NCBI GenBank assembly: GCA_028023455.1
Contig: JAQFVV010000208.1
Location: 248,001 to 312,000, forward strand
DNA: 64,000 nucleotides
Source of the DNA: Epiperipatus broadwayi
Taxonomy: Eukaryota > Onychophora > Udeonychophora > Euonychophora > Peripatidae
Reading direction: 5' to 3'
The position numbers were made by a program, and so were the translations under genes. The number at the start of each line of letters is the position of its first letter. Positions within the stretch are counted from its first letter, which is position 1. The notes below the pieces were generated by a model. It was not told where the DNA came from, searched no databases, and saw only the letters and a list, made by a program, of their open reading frames with translations. Positions 10,513-21,812 of this stretch are shown piece by piece.

Positions 10513-11120
10513 GTTCTTTTCAAAGTTCATATGTTCGAAAGTTAGTGTTTTCGTATAGGAGATGTCGCTAATAGTAATGTTTTATCATTTATTTTAAAAT
10601 ATTAAATTTGCTAATAAAGAAATAAATAATCGAATGGCTTTATTCCTTTGAGTTCACAAAAAGTTCGAATGCCGAAAAATTACAGAACTTGAGAGTTGAA
10701 TTTATTTTTCTACGATAAAAAAAAAAGAGTTGAATTTAAGCTCGGAATTTACTATTTTATCAGTGCGTCGAACTATACATGGCTTTGCTATTTTAAGTAA
10801 TAAAATAAAAAACCAGTATTTAACTAATCTCTTCCTTGTTATTTTTTTCTAAAAGGTTAAAGGTTTTTTTTTTTTTTACAACTTGCTTAAATATCAAGTT
10901 AAGAGTTTCTAAAAAAAAAAAAAAAATTAAAAACAAATAAATAATTTGTGGAAATTTATTTTATTAATTAAAGATTTTAAATGTACAGTCAAATTAATAA
11001 AATAAATTTGAAAAATATTGCTGCATTAGTAATTTAAAAGTCTAAATTAGATTAAAGATGCTCCCCGTGTCAATTATAAATATATATGAAAAACGTAGCC
11101 AATGGAAAGTTGCTATCTCT

Positions 11121-11151
11121 TACTCTCTCCCTCTCTCTCTCTCTCTCTCCC
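11121..11151. repeat. (CT)n microsatellite
   Basis: A nearly pure CT run of about 31 bp. It lies about 300 bp upstream of kinase gene 1. A regulatory role is possible but unsupported. Confidence 0.9.
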
Positions 11152-11270
11152 TTTTACTTTGCCCTCATTAAAAATACTGACGCTTAATTAATTCAAAATA
11201 ATTTCCTTTCTCAATAAGAATCAATTTTAATGGCAGCTAATATGTTTTGATAGAATATCTGTTGGATCTC

Positions 11271-11278
11271 TTATATAA
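11271..11278 (+). promoter_or_regulatory. Possible TATA box of kinase gene 1
   Basis: TTATATAA lies about 175 bp before the start codon, which would put initiation near 11300. In DNA this A+T-rich such a match has little weight by itself; position is the only other argument. Confidence 0.2.
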
Positions 11279-11450
11279 ATGTGAATATCGAAATAATCTT
11301 ATCAGTATGTATTTTAAAATTTTAATTGTGTTTATATTGTAAATGGAAGTACGAGATTTTAATGATGAGATTTGAATGAAATAATTATTACATAATTTTA
11401 CTTTGTTTTAGATTTCAAATAACATTTTAGTCTTTATAAACTGTTGTAAA

Positions 11451-12563
11451 ATGGAAGCAATTCCTCAAGATATTCGAGAAAAGGTGCAAAAAACTTGTGC
11501 TGAATACCTTGGTGGGGCATGGGAAAATGTTAAGAGCGATAATATTGTACTCGAACAAATAACCAAAGGTATGTGCAACATGACTTTCCGATGTGCGCTA
11601 CCGGAAGAAGTCAAGCCGCTGCACGATGAACCGGCACAGGTGTTGTTTAAACTTGTATTAAACAAATTCCAGCGTAGTACTTTTGCGATTATGACTGAAA
11701 ATTTAACATTTGCACTTTTAGCTCAACAAAATCTTGCGCCACAACTCCATGGTGTATTTGAGGATGGTAGAATTGAAGAGTTTATTCCATCCAGAACATT
11801 AACGGCTGATGATCTTCAAAATCCTAAAATAAAAGAAGCTTTGGCCAAAAAAATCGCCCACTTCCATGCCTTTAAAGCCCCGGTCAGCAAAAATCCAAGA
11901 TCTCAAACAAGTTGGTATGCCACTTTTAGAGATGCTTTCAAAGATATTCAAACAAATAGCATCTTCAGAGAAGGAAATGATCAGGAAACTCAGAAGCAGA
12001 TGGATTCCCTTCTTGCCCTACCATTACAGGAAGAACTTGACTGGATAAGATCCCATGTTTATGTAACAAAATCACCAGTTGTATTTAGCCATACCGATTT
12101 ACAGTTAGGCAATATTTTGATAAAAACCAATCCCACGGATGATCTTCTACAATTGGTGGACTTTGAATACAGCGGATATAATTATCGTGGCTATGACTTC
12201 GCAAGCACATTCCTCAATCAGTGTATACGTTATGGTTTGCCAGATCCTCCTCATTTTGATGCTGACTGGAATAAATTTCCAAGTGAGGAAGAACAAAGAG
12301 ACTTTGTTAGAATGTATGTAAAAGAATTTCAAAAAGTCACTGGGAAAGTATTGGATGTTGAAAAAGAAGTAGATCAGATTTTAAATGAAGTGACCATTTT
12401 TTATTTAGTTCAACATTATACGTTTGGTCTAGCAGGTATTTTTCGATTTCGTGAAACAGAATTTAAAATTGATTGGCTCCTATACGCCAATGAGAGGTTT
12501 AGAAAATATTTTGAACATAAAAAGGAATTTTATGATAGAGAGAGAGAAATAAAAAAGTCGTAA
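11451..12563 (+). CDS. Choline/ethanolamine kinase family protein, paralogue 1 (370 aa, intronless)
   Basis: Cytosolic ATP-dependent kinase of the choline/ethanolamine kinase family, which makes phosphocholine or phosphoethanolamine in the CDP-choline/ethanolamine (Kennedy) pathway. Visible features: N-terminal YLGGAW (19-24); nucleotide loop ITKGMCN (37-43) where the family has GG-L/M-SN; VLFKL with K67; GRIEEFIPSR (106-115); catalytic VFSHTDLQLGN (211-221) keeping H214, D216, N221; and LVDFEYSGYNYRGYDF (235-250) with D237 and E239. Length is normal for the family. At 322-330 HYTFGLAGI replaces the usual HFLWGLWSI, so both choline-pocket tryptophans are gone (F325, A328). A lies at -3 and G at +4 of the ATG. 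No intron interrupts it, no poly-A tail or TSD marks it as a recent retrocopy. Conservation against the paralogue at 33145 argues it is functional; the substrate is uncertain. Confidence 0.92.
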   Translation: MEAIPQDIREKVQKTCAEYLGGAWENVKSDNIVLEQITKGMCNMTFRCALPEEVKPLHDEPAQVLFKLVLNKFQRSTFAIMTENLTFALLAQQNLAPQLHGVFEDGRIEEFIPSRTLTADDLQNPKIKEALAKKIAHFHAFKAPVSKNPRSQTSWYATFRDAFKDIQTNSIFREGNDQETQKQMDSLLALPLQEELDWIRSHVYVTKSPVVFSHTDLQLGNILIKTNPTDDLLQLVDFEYSGYNYRGYDFASTFLNQCIRYGLPDPPHFDADWNKFPSEEEQRDFVRMYVKEFQKVTGKVLDVEKEVDQILNEVTIFYLVQHYTFGLAGIFRFRETEFKIDWLLYANERFRKYFEHKKEFYDREREIKKS

Positions 12564-13299
12564 TTATAATATTTTTGATCAATTAATAATTGTAATTATA
12601 TTATAATATACATTATTTACTATATCATATCATAATATTTTTTACTAGTCAGATTAGATGTAATATATGTATATTAATAGCAAAGCTGTATAAAAAAATT
12701 AAAATTTAATTACAATTTCTACTATCTAGAATGTAACTAGCTAAGATGTTTGTTAACTATACAGATTTCAGAGTATCGCATTTAATAGCGTGGATTTTAT
12801 TTTTCATACTTAGAAATAAGAAAGGGAATTGAAATCTATTCAATATAAATAAGATTTTTATCTATTCTGACGTGTGCTTAGGGATGTTTAAACAGCCATA
12901 ATTGATAAAAAGAAGTTCCCTGAAAGTGGTTCCGTGAGCCTTGTATTGTTGTTATAGGTTACAACACAGAATATAGTCATTAAATAAAACATCTTGTAAC
13001 TTAGGTAAAGAATGAGCTAATAGAGGGAAAGTACTTAAATCATGTGGCTGTATATTGTATTAATTATGTAATTGATTATTTAAGTATGGATGCTTTTATT
13101 TTTATTAAAATAACAGTTAAATGCTTTTTATGTTGTAATGTAAATATAATAATTTAAAATGTTTTTAAATATAGAAAAAAATATGAAAAATTATAAATGT
13201 ATTTAAGGAAATAATAAAAAAGCTTAAATTTTATAATAGTTAGAATAACATTTTTCCTTGATACCCATGACATACATAAGCTTAAATTCTTGTAAAAAA
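12564..13299. other. 3' flank of kinase gene 1
   Basis: The stop codon is TAA at 12561-12563. The first AATAAA downstream is at 12983-12988, giving a possible 3' UTR of about 440 nt; this is weak in such A+T-rich DNA. No other gene is seen. Confidence 0.3.
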
Positions 13300-13580
13300 A
13301 ATATCATATAATTATAAAAATAGAATATCACACAATTACCATTTCCTATACTTACACAAGTTGTTAATACAGTAGCCATGTCTCCATACAATAGTGTCAC
13401 CAAATGCAAGCCTTAATAATCAATGGTGCAAGAAAGTTTGTGCATAAAATCCCTATATTGCCAGACTAATTTTTAACTTATCAGTAGGAACCTTGGAGAA
13501 TACTCAGGATCTAATGCAATCCTCCAGTATCCACCTTTTACCTATTTAGTTAACTATAAATCTATGATTCCAAGATGACA
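13300..13580 (-). mobile_element. Hammerhead repeat family A, decayed inverted copy
   Basis: The minus strand matches the family A monomer, including the TTTTATGCACAA block, the segment around the ribozyme, and AGGATTGCATTAGATCCTGAG. The ribozyme region (near 13460-13495) reads CTGATAAG with stem II and GAAAC deleted, so it cannot be a hammerhead. It ends against a Tx1-like LINE fragment. Confidence 0.6.
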
Positions 13581-13584
13581 AACA

Positions 13585-14900
13585 CAATATTGTATGGTAT
13601 AATTTACAATACAATACAATAAGAGCTTGGTACTTAGATAAATACAAACTAAAATTCAATAAGGACAAATCAGCCTCCTGGAGCTTGCTAACTGGGAGGA
13701 AAAATTGCTTCCAACTTTACAGCTGATCCTAAGAAATTTCTAGGTTTTAATTTTTCAAAATCGAATAGTACTATGAGGAGAGGAATTGAAGAATCCCTCT
13801 TAACAGATATTTGCCAGACAACCAGCCTCCCTTTCCAAAATATATGTTTTACTTCATGGTAAGGTAAGACTCTTAAACTCATTGATATTCCCAAAAATTA
13901 ATGACATCGTATCTGGTATCTGCTCCTCCAAAAAAATTTATCAAAAATATAAACTCTCTGTGTGCAAACCTATTCTGGGCCAAAAGGTTGCTGCCATTAG
14001 CCTTCAAAAACTCCAAATGCCTAGAAGGCTAAAACAGTCTTTTACTCCATTGTACCAAAACCATGATATTTCAGAGAAACTATAATCTACTGTTCTGGCT
14101 TCAAAATAAATACTCGCCTACTTCATATCAAGAAATTGTCACACCAATGGATAGACCACCACCCACTAATAATAGATGGTGGAATTCCTTATTTGATAAT
14201 ATTTGGAAAAGGGTGGACTTGAATGAAAATCCAATTATATCAAAGATTAAATACTGAAATGCACATCAAATAATATGTGGGGAAAATAACATAAACAAAG
14301 GGTCTCTCAGGATTACCAATCAGCAACTGATTTTGAGATCAAAAATCTGGCTCATTGAGGCAAAATTTCAAAATTTCCTAATAAAAATCAATCTGGACTC
14401 CCTCCCTATAAACTCATTTTTGGCATACAGGAGAAATTTCAAGAAGATTGATTCTGTGTGCAGGGTGTTTGAGAGAGAGGAGGAATCAATTGACTATCTT
14501 TTTTTAGATGTCCCAGTATGTACCAATTACAGATCGATAACTCATGAATGGTACAGCAATACAAATGGAAACTATAAATCAATCAAAGACTATATAAGTC
14601 AGGGTCTATTTACAGACTGGCGATTTTTGTGAACTATGCTTTGTGGTGGGTCAGATGTAAAGTAATGATTGAAGGGAGAACTAAATTTAAGAACATCATG
14701 GAGAAAATCATGAAGAGGGACTGGCTAATTGCTCCAAGTTATATCACAAGAGCAACATGGGGAGAAGATTGGATCTACTTTGCTTCAAATAAATATGTAA
14801 TTGATGTCATTTTTATATTTTTTAGCATTCAATATAGCAATAGAATAAAAAAAAATTTTGAAAATATATGTATATATATTTCACCTAGATCTTAATGTAA
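13585..14900 (+). mobile_element. Tx1/L1-like LINE, C-terminal part (dead)
   Basis: Broken frames translate to segments typical of the region after the reverse transcriptase in Tx1/L1-type non-LTR elements: KKFLGFNFSKSNSTMRRG (near 13729), LINxIxSGI-like, GQKVAAISLQKLQMPRRL (13976), IFQRNYNLLFWLQNK (14064), WWNSLFDNIWKRVDL (14170). These are followed by a C-terminal VCRVFEREEESIDYLFLDVP zinc-knuckle-like segment (14458) and ALWWVRCKVMIEGRTKFKNI (14638). A 99-codon frame (14333-14632) and an 88-codon frame (14629-14895) survive. The upstream reverse transcriptase is absent. Confidence 0.65.
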
Positions 14901-15059
14901 AATAGCAGTTATAATATTTTATTGTTTTTTAGTGATTTCAGATATTTTCAAGCAAAGACATTATCATGGGAAACAATAAAAAGTATACTGATTATTAAAA
15001 AAACAATATTGTTTTCAATCCAATCTTATTCACTTATATAGTCATACAGATCTGAACCC

Positions 15060-15255
15060 AATTCAATATCTATATATTTTGGCAGCTTTGGTTTTCTAAA
15101 ACCCATAGTCACCATTATGCTATGGACAGGATTAGTACAAAAATACTATAACATCATATGATCACCATTTTTATGATTACACAAGCTGTTAATACAGGAA
15201 CAAAATCTCCATATACTAGTGCCACCCAATGCAACCTGGGTGACACTACTGTATA
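15060..15255 (-). mobile_element. Hammerhead repeat family A, fragment without ribozyme
   Basis: The minus strand carries the non-ribozyme part of the family A monomer (the ATGGTGATCATATGATGT block and GGTGGCACTAGTATATGGAG). At 15215-15262 the sequence flips: the block GCCACCCAATGCAACCT is followed by GTGACACTACTGTATAGAGAG on the plus strand. This is the same kind of inverted junction as at 9848. Confidence 0.55.
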
Positions 15256-16110
15256 GAGAGCTTGCTACAATTTAAGGAGAAATGGGATGGTCAAGTTTTC
15301 ATATGAGAGATACAAAAAGTAAAATGAAAATGTTTGGTAAATTGCAGTTTATGGATAATAAAAGAATAGCCAAAATAGTATTTAATTGGGTTATGAGTAA
15401 AGAGCAGGTAACAAGATGGGTAAGAAAGGTAATGCGGTATGCAAAAGATTTGGATAAAAAAATTATATCAGTATATTTGTACAAAAGATGGGATGATGGT
15501 GTTAAGAGGATTGTTGAGTGTTATAGTAGTAAGGAATGGGATAAAAGAATAGATTTATTAATAAAGAATAGGGAGTTAGAGAGATGGAGAAATAGTATGA
15601 AGAGTAAAAAGAGTTTAAATATATATAGAAATAAACAGAATATTAGGTGTGAGTTAATATATGATAATAGAAAGGAAAGTAGTTTATTGTTTAAGGCTCG
15701 AATGGGATCTTAGCTACAAGAGAATATACATGTATATGGGAAAATATGGGTGATTTATTTTGTAAATTATGTAAGGACGGAATAGAAAATATTAGACATT
15801 TGTTAATTGAATGTAAATGTTTGAAAACAGAAAGGGTACATATAATGAAGTTATGAAAGATTAAATATGAAAAAAGTGATTATACAGAAAGTGAATTATT
15901 GGTTTTTATGCTGAGTTTGGGAAAAGATAAGAGGGAATTTGATATAAGGCTATAGAGTTGACAAATATTATGTTGTGAAAATGGGATGGGACAGAATATG
16001 GGAAAACTTAGAGTGGGGAATAGAAAATTAAGTGGCTAACAGGTTTTCTGGGCATAATTGCTCAGATATTCTTGACTTCGTTTAAGGAGAAGCCACATTA
16101 CAACACAAAT
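15256..16110 (+). mobile_element. CR1/Nimb-like LINE, 3' part with a surviving 143-codon frame
   Basis: The frame 15282-15713 translates without a stop. It contains MGWSSFHMRDTKSKMKM, QFMDNKRIAKIVFNWV and NRKESSLLFKARMGS, the post-reverse-transcriptase region of CR1-like elements. Beyond it, frames break, but a CKLCKDGIENIRHLLIEC-like zinc knuckle (15755-15815) and the shared end VANRFSGHN are readable. It is 5' truncated, so not autonomous. Confidence 0.65.
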
Positions 16111-16856
16111 ACAATATATTACTAAAAGCATCTTTGAAAATAATGAAAATAATCTTAAAAAATAAAAATCTTTAGAATCCTTTTTATTTTGCACTAATGT
16201 AAACAAAGACTACCATTTTTGGATGCTGTGATTTGCACTATAGATCTTTCTTATCTGCTGATAACTTCTGACATGTAGAAACTAAAATTCTGGTAAAACC
16301 TATTGGGAAATGTTAACATACCATCATGAATAGCTTTACAACCTTCTGATGTAACTGGTAGCAACACTTCAAAATAGTTGAGAATTAACCAAAGAGAGAA
16401 TTTTAAAATATGCAGTTTTAATAACTACATTTACAAATAGAATTTCATACTCAAATTTTGGTTAACATACATATATATGTATATGCATTTTAGATAATCA
16501 ATAAATTACATAAATTTATGGACAGTTAGCATAAATAAAAATGGAAACATAATGAGGGCAACTAGGAAATATTAAAAGTTTTTTATATATTTTATTAAAT
16601 ATCAAATGGGCATATAACTGTCAAAACAGCTCTGACCATGAAATTGGTTTAAATTAATAATAGATAATTATCCTTAATCTTAAACAATAAAAATTAAGCA
16701 TGAATGAAAGATTTGATTATTTTGCATTGTTTTATTATTATCATTATAGCATCACTAATTAAAAACTGAAAAGTACTGTTATGTTTTAACATGCAAAAAA
16801 AATGAACTTCTGCATGAAGTTTAATAAATTTAAATTATATTAATTTTATATATTGA
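16111..16856. other. Unassigned A+T-rich sequence
   Basis: No gene or defined repeat recognised. Confidence 0.5.
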
Positions 16857-17232
16857 AGGAGATTTGAACTCAGACTTTCAAACTTCCTACAGTCATTGAA
16901 TATAACTGATACACATGATCACATATATGTAAAAAAATAAACGATCAACAACATACATATTTCATGCTGAACCAGTTGGTCTGGATCATCTCCCATATAT
17001 ATATAATCAGGGGTGGATTTATATTAAGATAGCAAATCTATACCCTTTAATGGACATACATCATTCCTCTCCACCCTCCTATTCTTCAGCCATCCACATC
17101 ACTGTAAGTCTGATGACGGAATGTTCAAAGTCCTTGTGATACTTTTTCACATATATATGATCATGTGTATCAGTTATATTGGTTAGAGGGGTTTGGAAGG
17201 AGATTGAAAGTTTGGGTTCAAATCTAGATTAA
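16857..17232. mobile_element. Foldback of hammerhead repeat family B (degenerate)
   Basis: The left arm starts GATTTGAACTCAGACTTTCAAA (16862) and the right arm ends TGAAAGTTTGGGTTCAAATC (17226). Inner blocks ACACATGATCACATATATG/CATATATATGATCATGTGT pair too. The right end GGTTCAAATC is a good Pol III B box. On the minus strand near 16960-17000 the ribozyme segment reads CAACTGGTTCAGCATGAAAT: compared with 39357-39415, the UGAUGA part is deleted, so this copy is not a hammerhead. Confidence 0.6.
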
Positions 17233-17370
17233 GTATATACATTATACTTGTATTTCAATATTATATCGTTAGTATATTGTAGAAAGGACGTTACCTTGAC
17301 AACGGATTGAGATTGTTGATTGTTATTGATATTGTTTAGTTATGAACTGCTTTCATATATTTACATATAT

Positions 17371-17605
17371 ATAATATACAAACAAACAATTTAACGGTAA
17401 AAAATATATTGTAAATTCTTTAGTAGCGCTTTCAATTATGTAGTAATCCTCCTCGTCAGCTTTAAATGAATTTCAAATTTTTAATATGGAAATTTACTAA
17501 CATTAAAAATTTGAAATTCATTTAAAGCTGACGAGGATTACTATGTAAGAATTTAAAATATAATATGTTTTACCGTTAAATTGTTTGCTTGTATATTACA
17601 TATAA
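17371..17605. repeat. Near-perfect long hairpin
   Basis: The core 17443-17541 has arms of about 40 nt that pair almost perfectly, with one 3-nt bulge (CCTCCTCG against CGAGG). The inner arm ends are TTTTTAAT/ATTAAAAA around a loop of about 19 nt. Outer arms pair with gaps: AACAAACAATTTAACGGTAA (17381) against TTACCGTTAAATTGTTTGCTT (17570). There is no coding capacity and no clear TSD. Confidence 0.75.
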
Positions 17606-19644
17606 TATTTTTTATAACGAGTATTATACTTTTACATTTATATATATATATTGTGTAGATTTCAATTAATACTATTTTATTATATTTGTCTTTGAGGAGT
17701 AAAAATGATTATTGTATAGTCAGTCTTTCTAAATATATTTAAAAACTAAACAATTCCTTTTGAATGGGCTGCAAAATTCAAGCTTTTCTTTATTTAAAGC
17801 AGGTTTGTGCTGAAAACATATCGCTACGGAGCATTTAAAATATTTTATATAGATTTCAGCTAGTGTTGTGTATTGCTTACATATAACCCTGGGACTAAAA
17901 GAGCTAAGTATGGTATCATATTTAATGATGAGTTGCCCCTATTAGTTCATAGTTTTGATAAAAGAGTGACCACAAATCTTATGGATAAATATGTCATGTT
18001 ATAGTAAAAGGAATATCCTTTCTAAATTTTGGAAATAATATTTAAAAGGTCATAATATAAGAGTTTTATAAAATATGATCTGAGCTATTAGTAATGGAGG
18101 GTAACATCATTTATAAGCCCTTATGAATTTATGTTCGTTATTTCAAGGTAGCCAAAAGATGTTTTGGGGAATCAGAGAAACTGAATATTACATGATAGAA
18201 GTATTCCAGATATAGAAGGGGTAAAGAAATTTTCATTTATGTAGGTATAGTCGAAAGCTGCACTTCTACTAATTAAAAGAAAATCGTTTAAAATACTAAC
18301 TCATAATCACAATTGCATTACATTTAATAGATATGTAGTATAAATGGAGAGAAAACATCGATGAGAAATAACTATAAAAAAATAATCGGTTTCATTGCTT
18401 AGAATTTCAGCTTGGAAGATTGAGTACCGAAAGTGCTTGAAGTGAAGGATTGATCCAAGAATCCTACATTTCAGAGTCTTACATCTACAACTACACTAAA
18501 TCATACAGAGCATAAATGACTATCAATATGTTTGAATGTGTGAGAGTTATTACATATACATATTTAATTGGATATGAATAAGTATAAATAATTATGAATA
18601 GATATTTAACCCCAATTTACATAACAATGTTTTCTTGTGAGAATAGTACTGCAATAATGGTTTCAGGAATTATATAGTCTTTATTATTGTTAGTTATCGT
18701 TTTGATTTATTTAATTAAGCTTATGACTGAGATACAATGTGCTCTAAAGTTCTGTTGTTCCATTAACGTGTATCACTTCTTCCTCATTTCATACATGCTC
18801 TATAGACATGCATGCTATGAATTACGCATGGCGAATCATGTATTAGCCACAATAGTTATTCTAATTTGCATAACACCTATATATTGTAAATGATTGCAAG
18901 ATTGGGTTATCTATGAACTGATTCTTTAATTTAATACCCATTGACACATGTTGGTGGAAACAATGCAGAGAAGTTAGTGAGAGATTCCTGACTCCGAAAA
19001 AGGAAAAGTTACAGTGCACATCGCAAACTCATCAATACAGTAAACAACCGATGACTTATTTGTTTATAAATATACATTTATTTATTTATTTACATAGGGT
19101 CGAGCACATTTTTGAGTCATAGAGCCAAGAAATATAGAAAAATTAAAATTTAGGAAGCCGCAATATGAAATCAATTTCATTCGTTATTTATAAATTTAAT
19201 AACATTAAATATGCATATACATGATTCGAACAACTCTTAAACTTGTATAATATTTTTGTGGGTGAAACAAAAAAATAATTTTTTCTAAAAATTTTAATTT
19301 TAATTAGAACTTTTTTTTCTAAATTTCTAGTAAATACAATAAATACATTTGCACTATAACATTTATTAGTGAAAAACATCATTTATATAAATATGAAATT
19401 ACAAATTTACTAATGTGATTTTTGAACTATTATGTTCTCAGCCAATTTATTCAAATTTGGAGTATATTTTGTGCATTTTAATAATAATAAAGCCTTCAGA
19501 TTTGAATCAACCAGTCTGCTCTTGAGTTTGCTTTTCATATAATTCATTAAAAAAACTATAATGCGCGGTATGCAGTTTTAAATTTAAATCACTCGCATTC
19601 GTCACAATAATTTATACACATTTGAATTAATTAAATTATAGTAA
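17606..19644. other. Unassigned A+T-rich sequence
   Basis: About 2 kb in which I recognise no gene, RNA or repeat. Short (TA)n stretches lie near 17638-17650. Confidence 0.5.
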
Positions 19645-19735
19645 ATAGAGGGACTTGAACTTAGGATTTTCAATCTACATTCATCCTCCACTTCATTTCA
19701 AACAACGGACACACATGAAAAAACATAAATTAGTC
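19645..19735 (-). repeat. Family B-like terminal fragment with B box
   Basis: On the minus strand it ends GAAAATCCTAAGTTCAAGTCCCTCTATTT, matching the family B outer end (GAAAGTCTGGGTTCAAATCC) and preserving a B-box-like core. The ribozyme part is absent. Confidence 0.4.
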
Positions 19736-19979
19736 CCGATATAAATTATAATAAAATTACATAATACAATTAGTTACAAATTATATATTAGTATACATAC
19801 TTAAATAAAATATTCCAAAACGTAAGCTTGTGGTTAAGACCTGTAGAGGTCCCTACTATCGGATTTTTACGCACACATTCTTGAGGTTACAACCTTAGTA
19901 AATATTACTTACGTAATCAATGTGCGTTTAAATAAATTTATAATTAAATTTTTATAAAATTTATATCCAACATAAGAGA

Positions 19980-20045
19980 GCAGCATTTTTTCCACTAAAG
20001 AGCTGCTTGCGGCTCTAGAGTCGCTGGTTCCCACCTCCCGATTGG
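19980..20045 (-). mobile_element. hAT-type transposon terminus (fragment)
   Basis: Read on the minus strand it begins CAATCGGGAGGTGGGAACCA and continues through GCGACTCTAGAGCCGCAAG and AGCTCTTTAG. This is the typical terminal and subterminal pattern of hAT/Charlie-like elements (GGAACC plus GGCTCTAGAGCC palindrome). The opposite terminus and TSD were not found with confidence. Confidence 0.45.
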
Positions 20046-20855
20046 GATACTATATGTTTTTAAGAGCTTCTCCAAATAGTTGGTTCTTTGGAGTAAACAA
20101 TTTCTTTCCTATAGATATTTCCATTACTTAACCCTTTTTTTTGTTACATAAAATTCGATTTCCCACCATGGGCAACATAAAAATAAACTCCTTTGCATCA
20201 TCCAATAAAAATAACACTCCCAGAAAAATCCACTGTTTAAAATATTCAAGCCAGATGTGATGATGAAAGAAAAATGAATTAAATAATTTATTGTAGAGAT
20301 AGAAGATATATAATTTTTTGGTTGTGTTTCTGAAGCATTTCTCAATGAATGATTATTTTGATAAGATTCAGAGATCAATCTTGTGCATGCTTTAGAAAAT
20401 TCTAGAAAACTCGGCTTACTAGATATTCTTTACTTTGTCTTATCAAAAATAATTTTTAGCAAATGATTACTTTCTCGTCTTATACGTTTACATTGTACTA
20501 GAAATATCATTTCTAGTTTTCAAGTGTTATGTTATTTTTTTCCAGAGAATAAAGCGTTGGTTTCTTATATAACAATATTTCCTCAGATTTATTCTTTGAT
20601 TTTGATATTCGGTTAAATTATTAGACATTTACTTTCTGCTTTCTATTTGTTTGTTCTATTGTTTTTGGCGAACGTGAAATGTTGCCAATCTGCACTAAAA
20701 ACCCAGAAGATTTCAAATCAAAATTCAAAGAAATCTCAATATCCTTATGGAGGCCGATTTCATTAATTTAAATAAAACAGAAAGGATCTGATAAAGAAAT
20801 TGACAGTGTTTTTATATAATAAATATGATGTGTCTAGAATTGTATAGAAGGGAGT
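20046..20855. other. Unassigned A+T-rich sequence
   Basis: No gene supported. An 84-codon minus-strand frame (20124-20378) has no recognisable domain. Confidence 0.45.
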
Positions 20856-21812
20856 GGCAGTAGCAGGGTTAACTTACAGTAAAGATTTGTTATGTGTTAG
20901 TAAAGTGGTGTTTGAATACTTAGAAAAAATACAAAAAGATATAGGAAAATATGCATTATATGTGTGGACGGTAAAGAAGACAATTCAAGGATAAATGAGA
21001 TGGTCAAGTTTTTTTTATGAGAGATGCTAAAAACAAAATGAAAATGTTTAATAGATTGCAGTTTATGGATAATAATAAAATAACCAAAATAGTGTTTAAC
21101 AGGGTAGGGCAGGGAACAAGATGAGTAAGAAAGATAGTACGGTATGCAGAAGATTTGGATAAAGAATTTATGTCCCTATTTATAAAAGGTGGGATGATTG
21201 TGTTACAATTGTTGAGTGTTATAGTGGCAAGAAATGAGATAGAAGAATAAATGCATTAATAAATAATAGGAAGTTGGAGATGTGGAAAACTAGTATGGAG
21301 AGTAAAAAGAGTTTAAATATATATAAAAGTAAACAGAATATTGGATGCGGATTCATTTATGATAATAGCAAGGAAAGTAGTTTACTGTTTAAGGTTCAAA
21401 CAGGATCTTTAGTAACAAGGGAATATACACATAAATAGAAAAATGTAAGTGATTTAGTCTGCAAGTTGTGTAAGGAAGGCATATGAAATATTAGGTATCT
21501 GTTAATTGAATGTAAATGCCTACAAGCAAAAAAGGGTACAAATGATGAAGTTGTGGAAGAATAAATATAAACAAAGTGATTATATAAAAGTAGGTTTTTT
21601 ATACTAGGTTTGGGAAAAGATAAGAGGGATTTAGATATAAATGCTATGGACTTGACAAAGATTATGTTGTGAAAATGGGATGGAGCAGGATAGAAAAGAA
21701 TATGAGAAAACTTAAAGCGGCGAATGGAAAGGAAAGGTAAAGTGGCTAACAGGTTTCTCTGGGCATAGTGACCGAGAGGTTCATGACTCTGAAAAAGGAG
21801 GTCACAACGTAT
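20856..21812 (+). mobile_element. CR1/Nimb-like LINE, 3' part (dead)
   Basis: Broken frames give VAGLTYSKDLLCVSKVVFEY (20863), FEYLEKIQKDIGKYALYVWT (20911), MRWSSFFMRDAKNKMKM, the CKLCKEGIxNIRYLLIEC knuckle (21460) and the shared VANRFLWA end (21738-21760). It is collinear with 15256-16110 and starts further upstream in the element. The 163-codon minus-strand frame at 21396-21887 is only its antisense shadow. Confidence 0.65.

Larger units (their letters stand above)
9849..10545 (+). mobile_element. Hammerhead repeat family A, plus-strand partial tandem copy
   Basis: This is about one and a half family A monomers on the plus strand, containing hammerhead positions A2 (10153-10211) and A3 (10470-10512). 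Their CUGA boxes lie 308 nt apart, against 454 nt in the complete element at 49801-50544, so about 146 nt was lost before A3. The monomer also holds GAGTTCAGACC, a Pol III B-box-like sequence, near 9994 and 10453. Confidence 0.7.
10546..11450. other. Intergenic region upstream of kinase gene 1
   Basis: No gene is seen. The stretch holds homopolymer runs, the CT repeat at 11121-11151 and the likely promoter and 5' UTR of the kinase gene. TTTTACTTTGTTTTAG ending at 11411 would serve as a splice acceptor for a 5' UTR intron or a trans-spliced leader. Nothing in the sequence decides between these. Confidence 0.4.

Noticed and set aside
11465-12332. Short open frames inside kinase gene 1 on both strands
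   Set aside because: Shadows of the 370-codon kinase in other frames.
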